A stretch of DNA of 64,000 nucleotides, taken from Planctomycetes bacterium ADurb.Bin069. GTDB taxonomy: Bacteria; Planctomycetota; UBA8108; UBA8890; UBA8898. A model generated the notes under the pieces. That model had not been told where the DNA came from. It saw only the letters and a program-made list of their open reading frames with translations, and did not search any database. The translations under genes were made by a program, and so were the position numbers. Positions 26,423 through 34,863 of this stretch are shown piece after piece. The stretch is taken from NCBI GenBank assembly GCA_002070955.1, contig MWEK01000007.1, forward strand, positions 1-64,000, read 5' to 3'. How positions within the stretch are numbered: the stretch's first letter is position 1; each line of letters begins with the position of its first letter.

Positions 26423-28135
26423 ATGGCGCGACGATCTTTCTTCCTGTCGGTCCTGCCCCTCCTCGCGGTGGGACTCGGCGCGGCCGTCGCCACCGGGCTG
26501 GCCGCGGCCCTCCTCATGAATATCTTCGAGCGCAAGCAGGAAGCCAGGAACCCCTACCTCAAGCTCGTGGAACTGAGCGAGGACGACGTCGATGCCGCGA
26601 AGTGGGGCATCAACTGGCCGCGGCAGTTCGACGGCTACCGGCGCACCGAGGAGGCCAGCGCCACCCGCTACGGCGGCGGGCTCATCGGCCCGGAGGGCGG
26701 TCTGCCGCCTCAGAAAAGCGCGCAGCATCCCTGGCTCAAGCGCATTTTCGCCGGATACCTTTTCGCGGTGGATTACCGCGACCGCCGGGGGCACGCCTTC
26801 ATGCTCAAGGACCAGGAAGTGACCAAGCGCAACGTGCCCGGCGAGAACAAGCAGAGCGGCAACTGCCTCCATTGCCACGCCGCGGTCATGCCGCTCTACC
26901 GCCGGCTCGGCCGCCAGGCCTTGCCGCAGGGTTCGCCCCGGGAGCAGGTCATGGCCGGGTTCGAACAGGCCGGCGCCATGGAATACTGGGAGGCCCACAA
27001 GCTCCTCGCCCAGACGCCCGGCGGCGCGCACCCGCTCTCCTGTGTGGACTGCCACGACCCGGACAGCATGGAGCTGCGCGTGACCCGGCCGGCTTTCCTG
27101 CAAGCCATCGAGAAGCTGGCCGCGTCCGGCGCCGCCGTGCCGCATCTGCCCAGCATCGAACGCTGGCGCAAGGAAGGCCGCGGCCGGCCCTACGATCCCA
27201 ACCGCGACGGGACGCGCCAAGAGCTGCGCTCCTTCGTGTGCGCCCAGTGCCATGTGGAATATTTCTGCGGCAAGGGGATGACTCTCTTCTTCCCCTGGGA
27301 GCGCGGCCTCAAGGTCGCGGAGATCGAGGCGCAGTACCAGGCCCTGGCCCCGGCGGGCAAACCCTTTCGCGATTGGCTCCACGCCGAGACGGGCTTCGCG
27401 CAGTACAAGGCGCAGCACCCGGAGTTCGAGGTGTGGAGCCAAGGCCTCCACGCCCGCTCCGGGGTGGCCTGCGCCGATTGCCACATGCCCTACAAGCGCG
27501 AGGGCGCCCTCAAGGTCTCGGAGCACTGGGTGCGCAGCCCGCTGCTTCAGGCGAGCCGCTCCTGCGGCGCCTGCCACCTGAGCGGCGAGCGGGAGCTGCT
27601 GGCGCGGGTCGACGCCATCCAGGACCGCCATGCCGCGCTGCTGGGACGCGCCGGGCAGGCGGCGGTCGAAGCCGTCGAGGCCCTGGCGGCGCTGCGGCGG
27701 CGCTTCGAGGAGGGAGTTCGATCCGCCGCGCAAGACGCCCTCCGGGCCGAGCTGGAGCGGGACGCGGCCTTCGCGAGCCTGCCTTCGGAGGCGAAGGAAA
27801 AACGCCTGGCCGCGGCGCTCCCCGAACGTCTGCTGGGCTTGTGGCGGGAGCGGGTCGAGACCGACGCGGAGCTCGGACGGCTTGAAAACCTCCAGCGCGG
27901 CGCCCAGTGGCGGCTGGACTTCGTCGCCGCCGAGAACTCGATGGGTTTCCACGCGCCGCAGGAACTGGCATCGATCCTGGCCGAAGCCATCGACGGATTC
28001 CGGCAGGCGCAAATCCAGGCCTTGCAGGCCGGGACGCGAGAGGCTGCGAGGACGGCTACACCCGCAGCGTCGCCGACCGGCGGCCCGCCGGCGACCTCGC
28101 CGGAGGGCGGGACACGTTCCTCGCCCAGGACCTGA
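26423..28135 (+). CDS. nrfA: Pentaheme cytochrome c nitrite reductase NrfA, CXXCH-type catalytic heme
   Basis: 570 residues with an N-terminal signal or anchor (7-32) and five heme sites: CLHCH (148-152), CVDCH (207-211), CAQCH (273-277), CADCH (350-354) and CGACH (381-385). NrfA reduces nitrite to ammonium with six electrons. Tyr280 (CHVEYFC) and His343 (QGLHARSG) match the catalytic Tyr and His, and CADCHMPY is typical. The first, catalytic heme has His as the proximal ligand rather than the Lys of CXXCK enzymes; CXXCH forms are known from Campylobacter-type NrfA. The C-terminus beyond about 530 is a low-complexity Pro/Thr/Ala tail. It follows nrfH with AGGAG before the ATG and converges on the redoxin-HEAT gene. 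Confidence 0.94.
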   Translation: MARRSFFLSVLPLLAVGLGAAVATGLAAALLMNIFERKQEARNPYLKLVELSEDDVDAAKWGINWPRQFDGYRRTEEASATRYGGGLIGPEGGLPPQKSAQHPWLKRIFAGYLFAVDYRDRRGHAFMLKDQEVTKRNVPGENKQSGNCLHCHAAVMPLYRRLGRQALPQGSPREQVMAGFEQAGAMEYWEAHKLLAQTPGGAHPLSCVDCHDPDSMELRVTRPAFLQAIEKLAASGAAVPHLPSIERWRKEGRGRPYDPNRDGTRQELRSFVCAQCHVEYFCGKGMTLFFPWERGLKVAEIEAQYQALAPAGKPFRDWLHAETGFAQYKAQHPEFEVWSQGLHARSGVACADCHMPYKREGALKVSEHWVRSPLLQASRSCGACHLSGERELLARVDAIQDRHAALLGRAGQAAVEAVEALAALRRRFEEGVRSAAQDALRAELERDAAFASLPSEAKEKRLAAALPERLLGLWRERVETDAELGRLENLQRGAQWRLDFVAAENSMGFHAPQELASILAEAIDGFRQAQIQALQAGTREAARTATPAASPTGGPPATSPEGGTRSSPRT

Positions 28136-28222
28136 AGGCGCTCGAGCGGCTCGAGTCCGAGGCGGCGCCGCGACAACGAGCCCGCCCCGGACAAACCGGC
28201 GGCGCGCCGCGGCGGCGCACGA

Positions 28223-30016
28223 TCAGAACCGCCCGGTCTTCGCCGTCTCCAGCAGCTTCTTGACTTCCGCCGTTCTGCGCTTGACCTGCTCGTCCCGGGG
28301 ATGTTTGGCCGCCAGCGCCTCGCAGAACTTGGCGACCTTCGCCCGGTGCGCCGGCGATTTGGCGAGCTCCGCGACGCCTTCCCAACTACTATCGAAGTCC
28401 CGGTCCCTCGCGAACACCTCGCCGAATGTCAGCAGCGCATTGCCGGCGTCGTCGTTGCGCACGTACGCCCACCCCAGCGTGTCGCGGAAGTTGATCTCGT
28501 CGGGTTCAAGCTTGACGGCTTTCTTGGCGAGCGCGAGAGCCTCGGCCTCACGCACTTTCCTCTGCACGTAAAACCAGCTCATGCTGTTGTACATGGAGGC
28601 CTTCGCCGTGCCCTCCGCGATCTTTTTCAGAACATCCGCGTTCGCCAAGTCGTACTGGACGAGAGCCTTGTCCACATCTCCCTTGGCCAGGTGGATCTCG
28701 CCGAGATGCGCGCGGAGGGTCCGCTCCATCCATTCCGCCACCCCCAACGCGAGCGCCTTCTCACACCAGGCAATCCCATCGTCGTAGGCCTTGGCCTCGA
28801 GGCAAGCGTCTCCCAGCCCCATATAGATCACGGCCGCGGAAACGTTCGTCGTCCTTTCGGCGCCTCCCTTCTGCTTCGCGGCCAGGGCCTTCTCGATAGC
28901 CTGCTCGACGGCCTCGCGCCGCCCCAGCGCGGCCAGGGCGGACGCCGCCATGACGGAAGGCTTGCGGCCCAGGAGCAAATCGACAAGGGGCGGGACGGCC
29001 CGCGGCTCCTTCAAGGCGCCGAGGGCCGTCACGGCGGCCTCCCGCACATCGCCGCATGGGTCTTCCAGGGCGGCGAGGAACGCACCGGCCGACTGCGCGT
29101 CGCCAAGCTTGCCGAGAGCCTCCATCGCGGCGACGCGGATGCAGACCGCTTCGTCCTCGAGCGCCGCGCGCAGAGCGCGGGCGGCGGGGGCGTAGCCGAT
29201 CCGGCCGAGCGCGCCTATGACGGCGCACCGGACCGCGCGCGAAGGGTCTTTGAGGCGGGCAAGTAGCGCTTCGCCCGCCGCCGGGTCGCCCAAGGCGCCC
29301 AGCGCGTCGGCGGCGCATTCGCGCACGCTTCCCGACGCATCCTCGAGCGCGGCGGCCAGTTGCGCGGCCGCCGCCTTGTCGCCCATCAATCCCAAGGCGC
29401 GGGCGGCTTTCCAGCGGGCGTAGGACTCGGGCGACCGGAGCGCCTCGCGCGCCGCCTCGGGCGTGGACAGGTCGAGGTCGGCGGGCTTGCCGAGGAGCTT
29501 GTCCAGCACGGCCTCCATCTCGGCGCGGGGCGTGAACTCGCCCACCAAGCGCACATTCCCGTCCCGATCGACGATGATATTCTTCGCGACGCTGGAATCT
29601 TTCTTCAAGCCGTAGCTCGCGACGACCTCGTTACGGAAGTCGTCGAGGCCGAGATAGTCGACCTTGAGGCGCTGCTTGAAAAGCGGGAGGATGCTCGCGC
29701 GCAGGTATACGGCGGCTTCCGAGACCACGAAAACCACCTGTACGGCGTCCTTGGGGTAGGCCGCGTGAATCTCCTGGAGGTGCACGCCATGTGCACGACA
29801 ACGCGCCGAGCCTCACCCAAAGGGGTTGCCGACGCCGATGACCGCGATCTTCTCGCCCCGCAGGGAAGACAGCGTGAAGGTGCTGCCGTCCGAGGCGCGC
29901 AGCGTGAAATCCTTGGCCTGAGCGCCGACCTTGACCGACGACTGGACGTCTTTGGTTTCGCCGGCCGCGAAGGCGAACATGCCGAGGGCCGTGGCCGACA
30001 AGCAGCGCAGAAGCAT
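28223..30016 (-). CDS. Exported redoxin-HEAT-TPR protein with in-frame UGA (candidate selenoprotein or nonsense-disrupted gene)
   Basis: Starting at ATG 30016 (AAGGAGG upstream) a signal peptide (MLLRCLSATALGMFAFAAG) and the beginning of an AhpC/TlpA-like redoxin (DFTLRASDGSTFTLSSLRGEKIAVIGVGN) run into TGA at 29813-29815 (codon 68). The same frame continues without any other stop: GSARCRAHGVHLQEIHAAYP aligns with the post-active-site CRAEMPHLQELY of TlpA-like proteins and completes the redoxin fold (to about 175). HEAT repeats (about 180-390) and TPRs (about 395-560) follow, to a TGA at 28223. The UGA sits five residues before the lone active-site Cys, and a stem-loop begins 16 bases after it. 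So the full 597-codon product needs UGA read as selenocysteine (or Trp by mutation or error). Both halves remain conserved-looking, which argues against an old pseudogene. Confidence 0.7.
29780..29796 (-). promoter_or_regulatory. Stem-loop downstream of the in-frame UGA (candidate bacterial SECIS)
   Basis: In the mRNA, 16 bases after the UGA, GTGCAC-ATGGC-GTGCAC folds into a 6-bp stem with a five-base loop containing two G. The apical loop starts 22 bases after the UGA, within the 16-37 base window known for bacterial SECIS elements. The loop lacks a G at its first two positions, so it is not an ideal match. Confidence 0.4.
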
Positions 30017-30189
30017 CGATCCTCCTTCGGGTGAACCAGCCGCGCAGAATCCACTGTACCGCCGGTTGCCGCCGGGGACAAGCCTCGCGCGCGGTTTGCG
30101 GCACGCCCGGGCGCGCGGTTCGGCCGCCGCCGCATCTTCCTGTCCGAACCGCTTCGCCGCCGCCTCGTTCGCTCCCTTCGGCCCGCGTC

Positions 30190-30903
30190 TCATTCCTCAG
30201 GCGGCACCAGAAAACTCTCAACCACCGTGTCGCCCGCCCTAAGCGTCAGCCGCTTGGGCTCCGACGGCTTATAGCCGGGCGCCGCCACGACGACGCCGTA
30301 CACGCCGCCCGCGAGACCCTCCACCGTGAAACCGCCGCCGTCGGCATCCTCGAAGGCGATCGCGCGCTCCTCGGCGCCGGTCAAGGTCAGCGTGAAGCTC
30401 CGGAGCGGCCGGCCGACATCCGCCGTCAGCACCTGACCTTTGAGGCGCGCGCCGCGGCGCAGCGTGAAGTCCAGGCCCCGCGTCGGGACCGGCACTTCGT
30501 CGACGCGCTCGGCCATGTGGCCGGGCGCCGACGCCTCCACCGAAAACACGATGCGATCAGCGAGTCCGGACAGGACGAACTCGCCGGCGCGGTTCGTCCT
30601 GACGGCCTTGACCTCCTCGCTGCCGATGAGGCAGCGCACCTGCGCCTGCCACATGGGGTTCCCGGCGGCGTTCCTGACGCGGCCCGCGATGGCGGTGGAA
30701 TCCGCCGCGGCGGTCTGGGCGGAAGGAGCCGGCGCTTCGCCGGGGGCCGCCCTGTCGCCGGCGGACGGCGCCGCCGGCTCAGGCTCGCCGACCGGCGCAA
30801 GGCCGCCTTCCCGCGGCTCGCCGCCATGGCGGGCCAGAAACGCCGTGATCCCGACGCCGACCGCGGCCGCGAGGATAACCGCAACGACGATTCTGGAGCG
30901 CAT
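30190..30903 (-). CDS. Membrane-anchored protein with carboxypeptidase-regulatory-like domains
   Basis: 237 residues. One N-terminal membrane segment (4-22) is followed by a Pro/Ala/Glu-rich linker (about 28-72) and two beta-sandwich units of the carboxypeptidase regulatory-like type: IAGRVRNAAGNPMWQAQVRCL...TNRAGEFVLSGLAD and LKGQVLTADVGRPLRSFTLTL...GGGFTVEGLAGGVYGVVVAAPGY. These domains usually mediate adhesion or stabilise extracytoplasmic proteins. The ATG at 30903 follows a perfect TATAAT by only six bases, so the message is probably leaderless. It is divergent from the sialidase-like gene. Confidence 0.8.
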   Translation of the reverse strand: MRSRIVVAVILAAAVGVGITAFLARHGGEPREGGLAPVGEPEPAAPSAGDRAAPGEAPAPSAQTAAADSTAIAGRVRNAAGNPMWQAQVRCLIGSEEVKAVRTNRAGEFVLSGLADRIVFSVEASAPGHMAERVDEVPVPTRGLDFTLRRGARLKGQVLTADVGRPLRSFTLTLTGAEERAIAFEDADGGGFTVEGLAGGVYGVVVAAPGYKPSEPKRLTLRAGDTVVESFLVPPEE

Positions 30904-30909
30904 GCCGCG

Positions 30910-30915
30910 ATTATA
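30910..30915 (-). promoter_or_regulatory. -10 element of a predicted leaderless gene
   Basis: Perfect TATAAT on the minus strand ends six bases before the ATG at 30903, putting the expected transcript start on the start codon itself. No good -35 is visible at normal spacing. No ribosome site is present. Confidence 0.5.
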
Positions 30916-30950
30916 CGCCGGCCGTCGGGCGGCGCCATCAAACTCGCGGA

Positions 30951-30979
30951 TTGATCGCCGGAGGGGCGGCCGGTAGAAT
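30951..30979 (+). promoter_or_regulatory. Sigma-70 type promoter of the propeller gene at 31032
   Basis: TTGATC (30951-30956) and TAGAAT (30974-30979) are 17 bases apart with four and five matches. The predicted start near 30986 leaves a leader of about 46 bases. It forms a divergent pair with the TATAAT at 30910-30915. Confidence 0.6.
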
Positions 30980-31031
30980 CGGGGCGCCGCCGGAGCGACG
31001 CCGCCGCTTCGGCGCGAAAGGGGGTGATGCG

Positions 31032-32309
31032 ATGATGACGCATGAGCGCAAGATTCGGTCCTGGTTCCCGCGCGCCGCGGCCGCCCTGGCGGGCGCCGCG
31101 CTGGGGCTCGGCGCCGCGGCGTGGGCCGCCGACTCACCCGCTCCCGCGCCCATCGCCGGCGAGACGCCGCATTTCTGGTATCGCGCCCAGCCGCCCGGCA
31201 GGTACATCGACTCCCAACGCGGCTCCAAGGCCTTCGCTTACGCGGAGGGCAAAATCTTCCTCTCCGAGGACAACGGGCGCACCTGGCCCCACGCCGCCGC
31301 CTTCCCCAACGCGGCGCGGATCACCTTCAGCCACGTCCTGAAGAATGGCAACGTTCTCTTCGCCACGAGCACGAAGCTCTACCTCAGCACCGACAACCTG
31401 GCGACCCACCGGGAAATCACGGTAAAGACCCGCGGCGGCGCGGACTACGTTCCGCACACCCCGCGGAATCCGAACTTCCCCGGCTGGTACTTCCACACCC
31501 TCCCGGGCGTCGTCTCGTGGGACGTGCGCGGCGCGGAAATGCTGGTCTGGGGCAACTACTGCAACGTCATCGGCGGCGCCACTCCGGTCAACATCTACTA
31601 CTCCACCGACGGCGGGCGCACGGTGAAGATCGCCTACAGCTTCGGCCGGAATCCCTTCTTCACCGACGACGGCTCCTCGGGCGGCGGCAGGGGCGGCACG
31701 CTCCTCGGCGATCCGGAGAATCCCGTCATCGCCCGCCACGTGCATTCGGTCGCTTACAACCCCGCCGAGGACGCCTTCTATGCCTGCACCGGCGACTTGA
31801 CCCGAGGCGCGGGACGCGAATGCCACTGGCTGCGCGGGACGTACGACGCGGAGAAGGACGCGTGGGCCTGGAAGGTCATCATCTCCGACGAGTCCAACTC
31901 GCGCTACAAGTGCGGCGGCATCAACTTCGTCGACGGGAAGGTCTACTGGATCAGCGACTCGAACGGCCCCGAGCCCCACGACCGCGGCATCTTCCGCTGC
32001 GATCCCGGCGATCTGGCCGACCTCGCCAAGCACGCGCTGCTTTTCAACCCCGAGGTCGAATCCGGGAACATGCTCATCCAGGACGGCGTCATCATCGCCT
32101 CGCACTGCGCTCCCGCCTCGCCCCTGGGCACGGGCTTCATCGTCTCCACCGACATGGGCGGGACGTGGGCCCAGTACGACCTCAAGGAGTTCGGCCGGCG
32201 GTCCCCCACCCGCTTCCACGAGAAGAACTCCGAAGGCTGGTTTCGCGTGGACCTGAGAGCGGGCTGGATCGATCGCGCGGAGGTGATCTTCATCAAGCCC
32301 AAGCCCTAG
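31032..32309 (+). CDS. Exported sialidase/BNR-like beta-propeller protein
   Basis: 425 residues. A signal peptide (ending about residue 33, AAAWAADS) precedes a propeller with Asp-box/BNR motifs LSEDNGRTW, YSTDGGRTV and VSTDMGGTW, as in sialidases and related carbohydrate-active or photosystem-assembly-like propellers. The catalytic Arg triad and Tyr/Glu pair of true sialidases cannot be identified with confidence. The start has two adjacent ATGs after GGGGGTG. It is followed by a second BNR-like gene and a PQQ-like propeller on the same strand, which suggests a set of exported glycan-related proteins. Confidence 0.8.
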   Translation: MMTHERKIRSWFPRAAAALAGAALGLGAAAWAADSPAPAPIAGETPHFWYRAQPPGRYIDSQRGSKAFAYAEGKIFLSEDNGRTWPHAAAFPNAARITFSHVLKNGNVLFATSTKLYLSTDNLATHREITVKTRGGADYVPHTPRNPNFPGWYFHTLPGVVSWDVRGAEMLVWGNYCNVIGGATPVNIYYSTDGGRTVKIAYSFGRNPFFTDDGSSGGGRGGTLLGDPENPVIARHVHSVAYNPAEDAFYACTGDLTRGAGRECHWLRGTYDAEKDAWAWKVIISDESNSRYKCGGINFVDGKVYWISDSNGPEPHDRGIFRCDPGDLADLAKHALLFNPEVESGNMLIQDGVIIASHCAPASPLGTGFIVSTDMGGTWAQYDLKEFGRRSPTRFHEKNSEGWFRVDLRAGWIDRAEVIFIKPKP

Positions 32310-32357
32310 GATTCCGGTCCCGCCGGAGGACGGCCGGACCCCCGAAAGGACCGCGCC

Positions 32358-33527
32358 ATGCGAAGCTTCGCCGCGCCGCTTGCCATCGCCGCGTGCCTGA
32401 GCGTCCGGGCCGCCGAGAAGCCTTTTCCCGACGTCCCCGGCGTCGTCATCGCTCACAGCCCGGCCGCCTCGGGCATCTTCATCGGCTCGCCGAGCCTGGC
32501 CGTCCTCCCCAACGGGGACTACGCGGCGTCGCACGATGAGTTCGGGCCTGAAAGCAGCGAGCACACGGCCGCCGTGTCCCACGTCTTCCGATCCCAGGAC
32601 CGCGGCGCCTCGTGGCGGCGCATCGCAACCGTCCGGGGGCAGTTCTGGTCGACGCTCTTCGTTCAACGCGGCGACCTCTACCTCCTCGGCACCGATCGGC
32701 ACCACGGCAACGCGGTCATCCGCCGTTCGCGGGACGGCGGCGCCACTTGGACGACTCCCGCCACGGCGGCGACGGGCCTCATCCGCGGCGACGGCGAATA
32801 CCACTGCGCCCCCGTGCCGGTGCTCGAGCACGCCGGCCGCCTGTGGCGCGCCATGGAATGGCGCCATCCGCCCGTGGGCTGGGGCGTCAATTACCGCGCC
32901 GGCATGCTCTCGGCGCCGGCGGGCGCCGATCTCCTCGACGCCGCGCAGTGGACCGTGAGCGAGTTCCTCCCCAGCGACCAGAGTTGGAACGGCGGCGATT
33001 TCAACGCCTGGCTCGAGGGCAACGCCGTCGTCGCGCCCGACGGCGCCCTCCTGAACGTGCTGCGGGTCCAGACGCGCTCGCCCGACGAAAAGGCCGCCCT
33101 CGTGCGGGTGGCGGCGGACGGCAAATCCCTCGCCTTCGACCCGGCGGAGGGCTTCGCCGCCTTTCCGGGCGGAGCCAAGAAATTCGCGATCCGCGCCGAT
33201 CCGCAAACCAAGCTCTACTTCGCCCTGGCCACCATCGTCCACGAGAGCTGCCGCGCGCCGAATCCCGGCGCGATCCGCAACACCCTCGCCCTGACCTCCT
33301 CGCCCGACCTCAAGACATGGACCGTCCGGCGCGTGCTCCTCCACCACCCGGACGTGGCCAAGCACGGCTTTCAGTACCCCGACTGGCACTTCGACGGCGA
33401 GGACATCATCGCGGTCGTGCGCACCGCCTACGACGACGGCCTCGGCGGCGCCCGCAACAACCACGATGCCAACTTCATGACCTTCCACCGCTTCGCCGAT
33501 TTCAGGCGCCCCTTACCGAGCGACTAG
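32358..33527 (+). CDS. Exported sialidase-like (exo-alpha-sialidase fold) protein
   Basis: 389 residues with a short signal peptide (MRSFAAPLAIAACLSVRA). The sequence matches the sialidase-superfamily layout seen in many PVC genomes: IGSPSLAVLPNGDYAASHDEFG near the start, Asp boxes SQDRGASWRRI and SRDGGATWTTP, then EYHCAPVPVLEHAGRLWRAMEW and a late TLALTSSPDLKTWTV. The family contains exo-sialidases and neutral glycosidases, so substrate is open. AAAGGA precedes the ATG; the gap to the upstream gene is 48 bases, so they are probably co-transcribed. Confidence 0.82.
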   Translation: MRSFAAPLAIAACLSVRAAEKPFPDVPGVVIAHSPAASGIFIGSPSLAVLPNGDYAASHDEFGPESSEHTAAVSHVFRSQDRGASWRRIATVRGQFWSTLFVQRGDLYLLGTDRHHGNAVIRRSRDGGATWTTPATAATGLIRGDGEYHCAPVPVLEHAGRLWRAMEWRHPPVGWGVNYRAGMLSAPAGADLLDAAQWTVSEFLPSDQSWNGGDFNAWLEGNAVVAPDGALLNVLRVQTRSPDEKAALVRVAADGKSLAFDPAEGFAAFPGGAKKFAIRADPQTKLYFALATIVHESCRAPNPGAIRNTLALTSSPDLKTWTVRRVLLHHPDVAKHGFQYPDWHFDGEDIIAVVRTAYDDGLGGARNNHDANFMTFHRFADFRRPLPSD

Positions 33528-33598
33528 CCGGTACAGTATCATTCTCGGAAGCGGCGCGCCGCGGGAAGGCGGCGCGGAGACGTGGAGGCGCGCGGCAC

Positions 33599-34822
33599 AT
33601 GCGAGGGAAAGTCCGGCTGAAGCTCGCCATCGCCCTGGGATTGGCGCTCGGCGCCAGGGAACGGATCCTCGCGCAGGACTGGCCTCAGTGGCTCGGCCCG
33701 AGCCGCGACTGCAAAGTCGCGGGCTTCGAGGCCCCGCAGACCTGGCCGGAGGAACTGACCCGCGTGTGGCGCGTGAACGTCGGCCAGGGGGAAGCCACTC
33801 CGGCCCTCGCGGGCGACCGGCTCTACGTCTTCGCGCGGGAAGGCGACGAGGAAATCCTGCGCTGCCTGGACGCGGCGGAGGGGAACGAGCTGTGGGCTCA
33901 CCGGCAGGCGGCGCGGGCGGTGACCGGCCCGGCCAGCCCTTACCCGGGCCCCCGGAGTTCGCCGGCGGTGTCGGAAGGCAAAGTCGTTTGCCTCGGCGTC
34001 GGGGGAGCCGTGACGTGCCTGGACGCCGCGACAGGCCGCAAGGTCTGGGACGCGGCCGGGCCGGCGGAGGTGCCCCGTTTCTTCACCGCCATGTCTCCCC
34101 TCGTTGTCGACGGCCGGTGCATCGTTCACTGGGGCGGCGAAAACCAGGGGGCGGTGACGGCCCTCAGCCTGGCGACGGGCGCGCCCCTGTGGAGTTGGCC
34201 GGGCGAAGGCCCGGCCTACGCTTCGCCGGCCCTGCTCACGGCCGACGGGATCAGGCAGGCGGTCGTTCACACGGAGAAACGGCTCATCGGCCTGGATCTG
34301 GCCGAGGGCAAGCTTCTCTGGGAGGTCGCGACCCACCAGGAGCGCGGCTACTGGAACTCGGCCACTCCGGTCGTCGACGGAGGCGTCGTCTTCTACACCG
34401 GCCAGGGCACGGGCACGCGCGCTCTGAGAATCGCGCGCCGCGGCGACGGCTTCGCGGCCGAGGAGATCTGGCACAACCCGAGCCTGGGAACCTGCTATAA
34501 CACGCCGGTCCTCAAGGACGGCCTGCTTTTCGGCGTTTCCGACCGCGGCTATCTTTTCTGCCTGGACGCCCGGACCGGCGCGACGCGGTGGAAGGCGCCG
34601 GCGCGTGTTTCGCCCTTCGCCGCCGTCGTCGATGCGGGAGCCGTGCTTTTCGCGCTGCCGGCCAAACCGGTCCTGGCGATCTACAAGCCCGACGGCGCAA
34701 GCTGCGTCGAGCTCGCCAAGTACACCGTGGCCGACGCCGAGACGTACGCCTTCCCCATCGTCGCGGGCCGGCGGGTGTTCGTGCGGGACCGCGGCGCGGT
34801 CACGCTCTGGACCTTTCCGTAG
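33599..34822 (+). CDS. Exported PQQ-like beta-propeller protein
   Basis: 407 residues. After a signal peptide (to about residue 25, ILAQ) the mature protein begins DWPQWLGPSRDCKV, the hallmark start of PQQ-like quinoprotein-type propellers common in Planctomycetota and Acidobacteriota. Repeats of the form ALAGDRLYVFA..CLDAAEGNELW, VCLGVGGAVTCLDAATGRKVW and LLFGVSDRGYLFCLDARTGATRW are the seven to eight blades. No quinone-binding residues can be shown, so it may be a binding scaffold rather than a dehydrogenase. It lies 71 bases after the sialidase-like gene, same strand; a TACAGT near 33532 is a weak -10 candidate. Confidence 0.85.
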   Translation: MRGKVRLKLAIALGLALGARERILAQDWPQWLGPSRDCKVAGFEAPQTWPEELTRVWRVNVGQGEATPALAGDRLYVFAREGDEEILRCLDAAEGNELWAHRQAARAVTGPASPYPGPRSSPAVSEGKVVCLGVGGAVTCLDAATGRKVWDAAGPAEVPRFFTAMSPLVVDGRCIVHWGGENQGAVTALSLATGAPLWSWPGEGPAYASPALLTADGIRQAVVHTEKRLIGLDLAEGKLLWEVATHQERGYWNSATPVVDGGVVFYTGQGTGTRALRIARRGDGFAAEEIWHNPSLGTCYNTPVLKDGLLFGVSDRGYLFCLDARTGATRWKAPARVSPFAAVVDAGAVLFALPAKPVLAIYKPDGASCVELAKYTVADAETYAFPIVAGRRVFVRDRGAVTLWTFP

Positions 34823-34863
34823 GCCGAGGACGAGGCCCGGCGCAAGGCGGGCGCCCGCCGCCC

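Noticed and set aside
29813-29815. Genome-wide recoding of UGA (as Trp or Gly)
   Set aside because: TGA ends many intact genes here, for example in the ATGA overlaps of the PEGA-murD-radA operon, so UGA is a normal stop outside the redoxin gene.
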